Below, one piece after another: positions 1 through 7,231 of a stretch of 16,429 nt of DNA. A model generated the notes under the pieces. The model was not told where the DNA came from, did not search any database, and saw only the letters and a program-made list of their open reading frames with translations. The DNA comes from SIAJ01 sp036266155 (GTDB lineage: Bacteria > Planctomycetota > Planctomycetia > Gemmatales > Gemmataceae), in contig DATANR010000253.1 in the NCBI GenBank assembly GCA_036266155.1, forward strand, positions 1 through 16,429. The letters run 5' to 3'. The first letter of the stretch is position 1. Every line of letters begins with the position of its first letter. The position numbers were made by a program, and so were the translations under genes.

Positions 1-1296
1 AAAAACGCGACCTGCACCTTCTGCGGGTGCGTCTGCGACGACATCGAGTTACACTCGAATGACGAGCGCATCGTAGAGACGAAGGGCGCGTGCATCCTCG
101 GTCAGTCGTGGTTCAAGAACCACGACGTGGGGCGTCATTACCCGGACGCGCTGATCGACGGCAAGCCGGCGACGGTCAACGAAGCCGTTGCGGCGGCGGC
201 GGACATTCTCTATCGGGCGAACATGCCGCTCATCTATGGCCTGAGCAACACGACGTGCGAATCGACGCGTGAGGCGGTGCAACTCGCGGAACTCGTGGGA
301 GCGGTGATCGACAGCCATACATCGCTTTGACACGGCCCAACCGAGATCGCCGCCCAGTTGGGTGGCAAAGTTTCCTGCACGCTGGGTGAAGTCAAGAATC
401 GGGCCGACCTCATCATCTATTGGGGCGGCAACCCGGCGGAGTGCCATCCACGGCACTTCACCAAGTACACGATCATGCAAAAGGGCAAGCACGTGCCCAA
501 CGGCCGCAAAGGCCGCACGATGGTGCTCGTCGACATCCGCGAGACGCCGAGCGAGAAGGCGTCCGACATCTTCTTGCAGGTGCGGCCCGGCAAGGATTTT
601 GAAGTGCTGTCGATCTTGCGGGCGCTGGTCAAGGGTCAACGCGTCGACCCGGCGGGCATCGCGGAGACGGGGCTCACGCTCGAGCAGCTTCAGGACCTCG
701 TGAACCGGATGAAGACATGCCGATTCGGCGTGCTCTTCTTCGGCATGGGCCTGTCGATGACGCGCGGCAAGCACATGAACTCGGCGGCCGCTCTGACACT
801 CGCGGCCGAGCTAAACGCGTTCACCAAGTTCGTCGCCATGCCGATGCGCGGCCACGGCAACGTGACCGGTGCCGACGTCGTGTTGCGCTACACGACGGCA
901 TATCCGTTCGGCATCAACCTGTGTCGCGGCTATCCGCGCTTCAACCCCGGCGAGTTCTCGACGATCGATCTGCTCGTCCGCGGCGACAACGACGCGACGC
1001 TCGTCCTCGGCGCCGACCCCGGCGCGACGATGCCGCAACCAGCCATCGACCACTTGAAGCGGACGCCGACGATTGTGCTCGATCCGAAGGTGACGCACAC
1101 GAGCAAGCTGGCGAAGGTGCACATCACGACAGCCGTGACCGGGATCAGCGCTCCTGGCACCGTCTACCGCATGGACGAAATCCCGCTGCCGCTGCGGCCG
1201 CCGCTGAAGTCGCCATATCCGACGGATGAGGAGGTCATGCGGCGAATCAAGGAGGCGGTTGAGCGCAAGCCGGCGTGGTATGCGCAGGCGGGGTGA
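1..1296 (+). CDS. fhcB: Formylmethanofuran dehydrogenase-type subunit B, predicted selenoprotein, 5' partial
   Basis: The reading frame is open at base 1, so the start lies upstream, probably by only a few codons. FwdB/FmdB/FhcB is the formate dehydrogenase-like subunit that carries a bis-molybdopterin W/Mo centre and one 4Fe-4S cluster in the methanofuran C1 pathway. The four cluster cysteines are visible (fragment residues 5, 8, 12 and 31; CTFCGCVC, then GAC). The frame meets TGA at 328-330 (residue 110) and continues as HGPT to a stop at 1294. Compared from memory with Methanothermobacter FwdB (Cys118-His119-Gly-Pro, and Arg288 in PMRGH), the TGA falls on the metal-ligand Cys, His111 follows it, and the Arg is kept at 847-849. 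The total of about 431 residues matches FwdB. I therefore call one recoded gene; the alternatives are a nonsense mutation or a sequencing error. Confidence 0.88.
328..330 (+). other. In-frame TGA read as selenocysteine in fhcB
   Basis: The TGA sits in the context TSL-TGA-HGPT. In FwdB-family proteins the equivalent residue is the Cys that ligates W/Mo, and selenocysteine is known at this site in some methanogens. Frame 1 is open and homologous to FwdB on both sides. A SECIS-like hairpin begins 18 nt after the codon. Whether the organism has selA, selB, selC and selD cannot be seen here. Confidence 0.78.
349..366 (+). promoter_or_regulatory. Bacterial SECIS-like hairpin within fhcB
   Basis: GCCGCCC (349-355) pairs with GGGTGGC (360-366), giving seven base pairs including one G-U, closed by the 4-nt loop AGTT. 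The loop starts 25 nt after the TGA. Known bacterial SECIS elements lie directly downstream of the UGA, have an apical loop about 16-37 nt away and carry a G in the first loop positions; all three features are met. This was paired by eye, without a folding calculation. Confidence 0.65.
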
Positions 1297-1346
1297 GGAT
1301 CAGGCGGTACAATGATCGAATGGCGATCTTGAGTAGGTAGGTTGGG

Positions 1347-1619
1347 ATGGAAGACGCCCTCGTCGATTGGGACGACGCGGACGATCCCGACGGGAATACT
1401 GCACATATTGCGGAGCATGGACTGACGCCGGAGGAGGTTGAATCGGTATTACGTGACAGGAACGCGAGTTTTGGCATCAGCGATTCGACAGCTCGACCTG
1501 CGGCATTCGGGACCACGGATACCGGGCGATTCATCATCGTTGTTGACGAGACTCTGAATCCGATCGATCCTATGATCGTGCGGCCGGTCGCCGCCTACGA
1601 AGTACCGGAGCCCGCCTGA
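1347..1619 (+). CDS. BrnT-like toxin family protein
   Basis: This is a 90-residue protein. Its layout resembles the BrnT toxin family (RelE-like ribonuclease fold): an N-terminal DWDDADDP segment like the BrnT FEWDxxK start, then an EHGLTPEEVESVL helix like 'KHGVSFEEA', then GRFIIVV and a C-terminal RPVAAYEV strand like 'IRIISARxAxxxE'. It is followed after 16 nt by an XRE-type regulator gene, which suggests a toxin-antitoxin pair, although BrnT is normally paired with BrnA. The N-terminus is very acidic and the usual basic residues are reduced, so it may be a degenerate or non-toxic member. The pair interrupts the run from fhcB to fhcA and starts 50 nt after the fhcB stop. No clear ribosome binding site was seen. 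Confidence 0.6.
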   Translation: MEDALVDWDDADDPDGNTAHIAEHGLTPEEVESVLRDRNASFGISDSTARPAAFGTTDTGRFIIVVDETLNPIDPMIVRPVAAYEVPEPA

Positions 1620-1635
1620 ACGCGAGGAAGTGCTC

Positions 1636-2010
1636 ATGAACGAAATGGCCAGAGTTCCGAAGATTGAACGAACCGCCGAGCAAAAGGCGAAGGAGCGACG
1701 CATACGGGAGATGCACCGGCAGAATCCCATTCGAGAGGTCCCTGCGGAAACAATCACAGGTGCCGACGTAGTTAACCTGATGCAATTCGTGGCGGCAATC
1801 CGACGCGAGCGAGAAACACAAGGGCTTACATCCGAGGCCGTCGCCGAACGGACCGGCATGGAGGCGTCGGCCTATGCGCGGCTGGAGAGTGGGAACGTCT
1901 TGAATCCATCTCTCTCGACCCTGTTTCGGATCGCACGCGCCTTGGGAAAGAGTCTTGTCCTTGAACTCGCGACGGACCTTGCTGGGCCGGAGATCAATAC
2001 AGTTAGCTGA
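1636..2010 (+). CDS. XRE-family helix-turn-helix regulator, putative antitoxin
   Basis: This is a 124-residue protein. After a charged N-terminal 45 residues, a lambda-repressor-type HTH runs from about residue 53 to 110: AIRRERETQGLTSEAVAERTGM, then ASAYARLESG, then PSLSTLFRIARALGK, the usual five-helix XRE pattern. Such regulators bind DNA and often act as antitoxins that repress their own operon. A GTG at 1630 is in frame, but I prefer ATG at 1636 because GAGGA at 1624-1628 sits seven bases before it. It lies 16 nt after the BrnT-like gene and is probably co-transcribed with it. Its function as an antitoxin is inferred from position and size. Confidence 0.72.
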   Translation: MNEMARVPKIERTAEQKAKERRIREMHRQNPIREVPAETITGADVVNLMQFVAAIRRERETQGLTSEAVAERTGMEASAYARLESGNVLNPSLSTLFRIARALGKSLVLELATDLAGPEINTVS

Positions 2011-2137
2011 TCGCGAGCAGGATGCAGTCCTCCGGTCTTCCATGAATGTGGCCTCAAAACTGGGCAGGGAAACCCCGTACTAAAGTCTTGGGCGTGGTCT
2101 CGCAGCATCTATTTGCCAGGGAACAATACAGCCTCTC

Positions 2138-3772
2138 ATGCTTCGCATCACCGGCGGCAAAGTCTACGATCCCGCGAACAACGTCGACGGCGTCGTGCGC
2201 GACGTTTGCATTTCCGGCGGCAAGATCGTCGCGGATGTGCCGGGCGAGGGCGGGCGCACGATCGATGCGCGCGGGATGATCGTCTTCCCCGGCGGCGTTG
2301 ATGTGCATACACACGTGGCCGGTGCCGCGTTAAACTTTGCTCGCGGGTTGATCCCGGAGCAGCATCGCAAGTCCATTCCCATGATGCGGGCGCCCGGTCG
2401 GCGATCAGGGATGGGCGGCGTGACGCCGTCCACGTTTGCGACTGGCTACCTCTACGCCGGGATGGGTTTTACGACCGTCAACGAGGCCGCGGTGCCGGTG
2501 CTGTCGGCCAAACACACGCACGAGGAACTCCACGATACGCCGATCGTCGATCGGACTTGCTGCGTGTTAATGGCAAACAATGAAATTGTTCTCGACTTGC
2601 TGGAGGCTGGTGAGTTCGAGCGAGCAAAGCACGTGGTCGCGTGGACCATCTGGGCGGCCAAGGCGTATGGCGTGAAAGCCGTCAATCCCGGCGGCGTGGC
2701 GGCGTGGAAGTGGGGTAAGGACGCCAAGCAACTCGGCGACGCGGTCGAGGGGTACAAGAACGTTACGCCAGGCAAGATCATCTCGTCGCTGGCGCGAATC
2801 GTCGATGAGTTGAAACTGCCGCATCCGGTGCATCTGCACTGCAACAATCTCGGCGCGCCGGGCAACTACACGACGACGCTCGAGACCATGAAGGTGCTGG
2901 AGGGCAACCGGGCCCACATGGCTCACCTTCAGTATCACGCGTACGGCGGCGACGACTGGTTCACATTGAAGTCGGAAGCGGCCGTCATCGCCGACTACTT
3001 CAACGCACACCCGAACCTGACGACCGATGCCGGGGCCGTGCTGTTCGGCAACACGGTTACGATCACGGCCGACGGCCCCTGGCAGCATTTGCTCTACCAA
3101 CTCACCGGCCGAAAGTGGGCCAACCTCGACGTCGAAAACGAGACGGGCTGCGGCGTGGTGCCTTATGTCTACAAGGAAAAGAACCTCGTCAATGCGGTGC
3201 AATGGGCGGTTGGCCTGGAATTGTTGCTGCTCATCAACGATCCGTGGCGCGTCTACCTAACGACGGACCACCCGAATGGCGCTGCGTTCTGGCGTTACCC
3301 GGAGATCATCCAGCTTCTGATGGACGCGGATTTCCGCAAGGAGCAGATTCAAAAGCTGCCGCCCAAGGCACGTGAGCGCATCATTCTCGCCGACCTCGAT
3401 CGCCGGTACACGCTATCGGAAATCGCGATCATCACGTCGGCGGGGCCGGCGCGTGCGCTTGGGCTAGTGCACAAAGGTCATCTCGGCATCGGAGCGGACG
3501 CGGACGTCGCAATCTTCGACGAGAACCCGAACGTCGCCGAGATGTTCGCGTATCCCCGTTATGTCGTCAAGGGCGGCGAGATCGTCATCGAGGAAGGCGA
3601 ACTGCGTAACGTGGTCGATGGCCACGGCTATGCGGTGCGGCCACAGTATGACGAAGAGATTGAGAAATTCCTCCGGCCGGTGTTCCAGCAACAGTACACG
3701 ATGTCGTTCGACAACTATCCGGTCGAACTGGAACGCGTTCACGGGTTGGAAGTGAACGACCTCGGCCAGTAG
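2138..3772 (+). CDS. fhcA: Formylmethanofuran dehydrogenase subunit A (formyltransferase/hydrolase complex subunit A)
   Basis: This 544-residue amidohydrolase-fold subunit interconverts formate and the formyl group on methanofuran. In methylotrophic bacteria the Fhc complex releases formate from formyl-methanofuran during tetrahydromethanopterin-linked formaldehyde oxidation. Binuclear metal-site residues are visible: His57 and His59 in GGVDVHTHV, Lys180 in GVKAVNPGG (the position of the carboxylated Lys in FwdA), His232 and His234 in VHLHCNN, and Asp377 in LTTDHPNG. Length and motif spacing match full-length FhcA/FwdA, so it looks intact and catalytic. It is followed after 22 nt by fhcC. A 127-nt gap separates it from the XRE gene. 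The start is the first ATG before the conserved LRITGGKVYDP strand; no strong ribosome binding site is present. Confidence 0.95.
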   Translation: MLRITGGKVYDPANNVDGVVRDVCISGGKIVADVPGEGGRTIDARGMIVFPGGVDVHTHVAGAALNFARGLIPEQHRKSIPMMRAPGRRSGMGGVTPSTFATGYLYAGMGFTTVNEAAVPVLSAKHTHEELHDTPIVDRTCCVLMANNEIVLDLLEAGEFERAKHVVAWTIWAAKAYGVKAVNPGGVAAWKWGKDAKQLGDAVEGYKNVTPGKIISSLARIVDELKLPHPVHLHCNNLGAPGNYTTTLETMKVLEGNRAHMAHLQYHAYGGDDWFTLKSEAAVIADYFNAHPNLTTDAGAVLFGNTVTITADGPWQHLLYQLTGRKWANLDVENETGCGVVPYVYKEKNLVNAVQWAVGLELLLLINDPWRVYLTTDHPNGAAFWRYPEIIQLLMDADFRKEQIQKLPPKARERIILADLDRRYTLSEIAIITSAGPARALGLVHKGHLGIGADADVAIFDENPNVAEMFAYPRYVVKGGEIVIEEGELRNVVDGHGYAVRPQYDEEIEKFLRPVFQQQYTMSFDNYPVELERVHGLEVNDLGQ

Positions 3773-3794
3773 CCGGCGCGGTACAACTTCAGAC

Positions 3795-4610
3795 ATGCCA
3801 ATCCTCACGCTCAAACGGCAGCCGGATGTCCCCCTCGAAGCGGAGACGCTGTCGCCCGACGTCTTGGCCGGCAAGTCTCCCGATGAGGTACGGGCATTGC
3901 CGGTCTTCCTGGGCAAGCGTTGCCTGCGCCTCGACGACTTCTTCGACATCGAAAGTTCGGCCGACGATGTTCTGGAATTGCACGGCGACCTCGGGCGAGT
4001 GAAGTGGATCGGCAAGGCGATGACGCGCGGAAGCATCCGCATCTACGGTAACGCCGGCATGCACCTCGGCGCGCATATGAAGGGCGGCTCCATCGAGGTG
4101 AAGGGGAACGCGGCGGATTGGGTCGGCGGCGAGATGACTGGCGGGCTCATTCACGTGCGCGGCAACGCCGGCGGGCAAGTGGGGGCGGCCTATCGCGGCA
4201 GTCCGTGGGGGATGAACCGCGGTACGATCCTCATCGAGGGATCTGCTGGCATCGAAGTCGGCATGCGGATGAAGCGCGGCATCATCACCGTCCGCGGCCC
4301 CGTGCGCGATTTTGCCGGCTTGCAGATGAAAGGCGGCACGCTCTTCTTGATGGGTGGCGCCGAGATTCGCACCGGCGCCTGGATGATCCGCGGCACCATC
4401 GTTTGCCTGACACCCGTGCGCCTGCTGCCGACGTTCGCCTACTGCAGTTCCTTTGACCCGATCTTCCTCCGCATGTATGCGACTCATCTGAAAAAGTTCG
4501 GCTTCGCGATCCCGACGGACCCGGCGGCCGGCTCATACGAACGGCATCTCGGGGACTCGGCCGTGCCCGGCAAAGGCGAGATTCTGTTCTGGCGGCCGCA
4601 GGCGAGCTGA
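3795..4610 (+). CDS. fhcC: Formylmethanofuran dehydrogenase subunit C
   Basis: This 271-residue protein has a repeated beta-helix of the GXGXG type, homologous to the C-terminal domain of glutamate synthase large subunit. From about residue 64 to 205 there are roughly six or seven copies of a unit like GNAG-xxxG-xxMKGGxIxVxG (for example GNAGMHLGAHMKGGSIEVKG). In the Fwd/Fmd/Fhc complex, subunit C is a structural partner of subunit A that helps hold the formyl-carrier path. Length and repeat number match the family. The gene is 22 nt downstream of fhcA and is surely in the same transcript. The gene for subunit D (Ftr-like) does not follow; the next gene is unrelated. Confidence 0.94.
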   Translation: MPILTLKRQPDVPLEAETLSPDVLAGKSPDEVRALPVFLGKRCLRLDDFFDIESSADDVLELHGDLGRVKWIGKAMTRGSIRIYGNAGMHLGAHMKGGSIEVKGNAADWVGGEMTGGLIHVRGNAGGQVGAAYRGSPWGMNRGTILIEGSAGIEVGMRMKRGIITVRGPVRDFAGLQMKGGTLFLMGGAEIRTGAWMIRGTIVCLTPVRLLPTFAYCSSFDPIFLRMYATHLKKFGFAIPTDPAAGSYERHLGDSAVPGKGEILFWRPQAS

Positions 4611-4920
4611 TTTCAGCTGGCAGCAGCATCGATTTCAATTGCTGCCGTTTCCAGGTGCTTCATCGCAACTTTGTTTGCGAGCAATCGGCATCGACAGACC
4701 GGTTCGCTTTGTAGCGGCACAGTTCTCCACGACATGTAAACGTTTGGCAGTCCGTCAGTGGACGGAAACCAAACCGGGTGATAAGGATACGGAACACCCG
4801 GACGCACAGAGAATGATTCTCGGCCCGAACTCCGGACAGTTTGTCCGGCCCTACCCTCGGGCAAGCCGACTCGACTGATCTCCGGGCTTGCCCAGCGCGA
4901 CAATTGGGAAAGGTTTGGTA
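4611..4920 (+). other. Intergenic leader region before the LEDR-motif gene
   Basis: This is about 310 bases without a convincing gene. Besides the post-fhcC hairpin it holds CCGGAC-AGTTT-GTCCGG (4832-4848) and a 9-bp stem GGGCAAGCC (4859-4867) / GGCTTGCCC (4885-4893). The last stem ends 14 nt before the GGAAAGG ribosome binding site (4907-4913) of the next gene, so it may belong to its 5' leader. A 79-codon frame at 4639-4878 has no protein-like features. Confidence 0.4.
4619..4646 (+). terminator. Possible terminator hairpin after fhcC
   Basis: GGCAGCA (4619-4625) and TGCTGCC (4640-4646) form a 7-bp stem with a 14-nt loop, starting nine bases after the fhcC stop and followed by GTTTCC. The loop is long and the T-tract is weak, so the call rests mainly on position. 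Confidence 0.3.
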
Positions 4921-6624
4921 ATGGATCAGGCTTCCGTGCGCCTACGCGCCGCATCGCGCTCGCCGCTTCGGCTGGAACTTCTGGAAGATCGCTTGCCGCC
5001 GGGGCAGGTGGCCCCGGTCGCCGCGGCGCTCGTTGCGGGTACTGGCGTGGCCCTGACGGGCTTGCTCGACGAGTTCGTCCCCAAACACCAGGCCGCGGCG
5101 GCACCAACGATTCGCGCCAACACTCCCGATGTCGCGACGCCAACCAAGGAACACACCGGCATCCTGTCGAAACAGTCCAGCTCGGTGATCGGTGCAGCCA
5201 GCCCGGCTCAATCCGAATCTCGGACAGTTCAATCACCGGCCGCGATCGAATCGTCCGGCACACCGGCCGCTCTGGATGGAGTTGGCTTGGTAGATCTGTC
5301 ACCCAGCGGGACCACCTCCGCTGTTTATTTCACAGGAGTGACGTCCAACTCAACGCAGTCAGCTGCAGTTGCTAGCAACGGTAGCTCAAACGCCAAGTCG
5401 GCGACCACCGTCCCGAGTGCCGCATCTTCCGCCAAGCAAACTGCTCCGACCACTGGTCCGGTCGCCCCGCCGCCGACACCGATCGACGGCTCGTCGATCG
5501 TGCAGTTCGCGCCGTTGACGACCACCAATCGCAATAGCCCAACAATGAGCGGCGGCTGGAACCCGGCGCTGCGCAGCATCTTGGTCATGGACGACGGCTC
5601 GCGCTGGTTCGCGGCCGAGACGGGCGGCGACGTGTCGACCAATACATCAATGGTCTACTACAAGTTCGGCCTTACCGGCTGGCGTCCCGTCGGCAGCGTG
5701 AATCTGCCGGCCGGCATCCAGCAGAACATGGCCACGATCACGAATGGCAAGGTGATCTACTCCTACGGCTGCACACGCAACACTGTGATCGAAACGTACT
5801 TCGACACGACACATCCCGGCTTCAACCGATCGACGAGCAATGCCATTACGGCCGGCGGCGTCGCGATCACTCCCGGCCGCGAGGCCAACTATGTGGGCGC
5901 GGCGTGGCACAACAATACGCGGATCGTCTGGTGGACCACGGTCGGCGCCAACGGCACTGGCGGCACCTGGTCGCATTGCTTCAATTCCGGGCGCGGTTGG
6001 AACGGGCCCGTGACCATCAGCCTCGGCGGTTACACGGACGTCGGCTACGTGCGCGCTCAGTTCGACGAAAAGAATCGGCTCCGCATGATCGGCGAAGCTT
6101 ACTCGGGCGAGTTCCCCGCCGGCGGGCGCTACCTTGTATCCGCGACATTGGTGCTGGGCAACGCCTGCGCATGGACGCCGATCTTCCCGCAGACCGCACG
6201 GTCGCCGCTCGACCTTTGGCGGGAAGATGGGAGTGTCGGCACGCAGTACCTCTATCGCGTGACGCCAACCAAAGTCGGATACTCGTTCGGCCCCAAGGGC
6301 GCGCCGAAGCCCGTCTTGTTCAATGCCCTCGAAGCACGGTTTATCTCGGATGCCGATCATTTGGCGCTAGTGCTGGGCTATCAAAAGTCCGTTGAGATTC
6401 GCATCGTGCCCCGTTCGCAAGCCTCGGCGTGGATCGATTGGAAGTCGATCGCGCCCATCAAGGTGTCCTTGCCGAAGAACCTGCAAACGGCCGGCGTTTC
6501 CGCCATTTGGAACGTTGACAGTTCGCGACAACCATATGAACCGAGCCAGATGGAGTTCGCCATTTGCGGTGGCTACCCGGCCCGCGACAACCTGATCTAC
6601 GATTCGGTCTTGAATTCGTTGTGA
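4921..6624 (+). CDS. LEDR-motif planctomycete exported protein, function unknown
   Basis: This 567-residue protein has a likely start at ATG 4921, with GGAAAGG at 4907-4913; an upstream in-frame TTG at 4888 is less likely. Residues 16-28 (LRLELLEDRLPPG) match the short N-terminal motif shared by many planctomycete extracellular proteins. A hydrophobic Ala/Val/Gly stretch follows at about 29-48 and would serve as an export signal. Residues about 60-195 are Ser/Thr/Ala/Pro-rich and low-complexity, like a wall-spanning linker. From about 200 to the end is a Trp- and Gly-rich beta-strand domain with repeats such as GGWNPALRSILVMDDGSRWF and AAWHNNTRIVWWTTVG, suggesting a beta-propeller (sialidase-like) fold, but I see no catalytic Asp-box set. 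No enzymatic function is assigned. The cysteine dioxygenase gene begins 53 nt downstream. Confidence 0.85.
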   Translation: MDQASVRLRAASRSPLRLELLEDRLPPGQVAPVAAALVAGTGVALTGLLDEFVPKHQAAAAPTIRANTPDVATPTKEHTGILSKQSSSVIGAASPAQSESRTVQSPAAIESSGTPAALDGVGLVDLSPSGTTSAVYFTGVTSNSTQSAAVASNGSSNAKSATTVPSAASSAKQTAPTTGPVAPPPTPIDGSSIVQFAPLTTTNRNSPTMSGGWNPALRSILVMDDGSRWFAAETGGDVSTNTSMVYYKFGLTGWRPVGSVNLPAGIQQNMATITNGKVIYSYGCTRNTVIETYFDTTHPGFNRSTSNAITAGGVAITPGREANYVGAAWHNNTRIVWWTTVGANGTGGTWSHCFNSGRGWNGPVTISLGGYTDVGYVRAQFDEKNRLRMIGEAYSGEFPAGGRYLVSATLVLGNACAWTPIFPQTARSPLDLWREDGSVGTQYLYRVTPTKVGYSFGPKGAPKPVLFNALEARFISDADHLALVLGYQKSVEIRIVPRSQASAWIDWKSIAPIKVSLPKNLQTAGVSAIWNVDSSRQPYEPSQMEFAICGGYPARDNLIYDSVLNSL

Positions 6625-6677
6625 GTCGATTTGACTTCCGTGGCCGGTTTGATTACGGTGCCTGCGGGAGGCCCCGT

Positions 6678-7217
6678 ATGCGCGATCCCGTCGCTCGATT
6701 TTTCGCTGACCTGGATCGGCACGGCGGCACTCTGTCCCTTCCCGTGATCGAACAGTGGTTGCGTGCCACGGAATTGACGGCCGATCGCCTTGCCGACTTC
6801 CTCGTGTTCAAGCCAGATCGGTACGTTCGCAATCTGATCTATGCCGGGCCTGGTTATCAAGCGCTGGCGCTTTGCTGGCGCAACGGCCAACGCAGCCCAA
6901 TTCACAATCACCGCGGGTCGGCCTGCGGGGTGAAGGTTCTTCGCGGTGTCGTTACCGAAACAATATTTGCGCACGCGCCCAATGGGATGATCGTCGCGAC
7001 TGGTTCACGCGACCTGAGCGAAGGCTCCATTTGCGGGTCCGTGGACGAGGACATTCATCAAGTGTCGAACCTGCAGGCGGGCGGCGCCGATCTGGTCACG
7101 CTGCACGTGTACGCGCCGCCGTTGTTGCGGATGGAGATGTTCTCGCTCGACACGCCGGCCGTCCGCGAGTGGGACGACCCGGTCAACGACGTGTTCATTC
7201 TCGGTGGCGGAATCTAA
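6678..7217 (+). CDS. Cysteine dioxygenase type I
   Basis: This 179-residue cupin protein would oxidise L-cysteine to cysteine sulfinate with O2 and a mononuclear Fe(II). The iron ligands are His76 and His78 (SPIHNHRGSAC) and His127 (DIHQVSN). Cys83 and Tyr145 (LHVYAPP) match the Cys-Tyr crosslink pair of mammalian enzymes (Cys93 and Tyr157), and Arg51 (YVRNLIY) matches the substrate carboxylate-binding Arg60. Cys83 is notable because many bacterial homologues lack the cysteine. The start is ATG 6678, with GGGAGG at 6666-6671 six bases upstream; a longer frame from TTG 6564 overlaps the previous gene and lacks conservation. The gene ends 14 nt before the transporter gene, so the two are probably one operon. 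Confidence 0.93.
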   Translation: MRDPVARFFADLDRHGGTLSLPVIEQWLRATELTADRLADFLVFKPDRYVRNLIYAGPGYQALALCWRNGQRSPIHNHRGSACGVKVLRGVVTETIFAHAPNGMIVATGSRDLSEGSICGSVDEDIHQVSNLQAGGADLVTLHVYAPPLLRMEMFSLDTPAVREWDDPVNDVFILGGGI

Positions 7218-7231
7218 AAAGGGACCGCCCA

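Noticed and set aside
358..1296. fhcB as a separate 312-residue gene starting after the TGA
   Set aside because: The start would be a TTG and the protein would lack the Fe-S cysteines and the catalytic residue. The same frame upstream is clearly homologous, so a single recoded gene fits better.
1308..1313. TACAAT as a -10 box before the BrnT-like gene, and similarly TAGAAT at 11919-11924 before the aspartic protease gene
   Set aside because: Neither has a recognisable -35 box at the right spacing; single hexamers are not enough evidence for promoters.
4639..4878. 79-codon frame in the gap after fhcC
   Set aside because: It has no ribosome binding site, no domain and no protein-like pattern, and it overlaps several hairpins.
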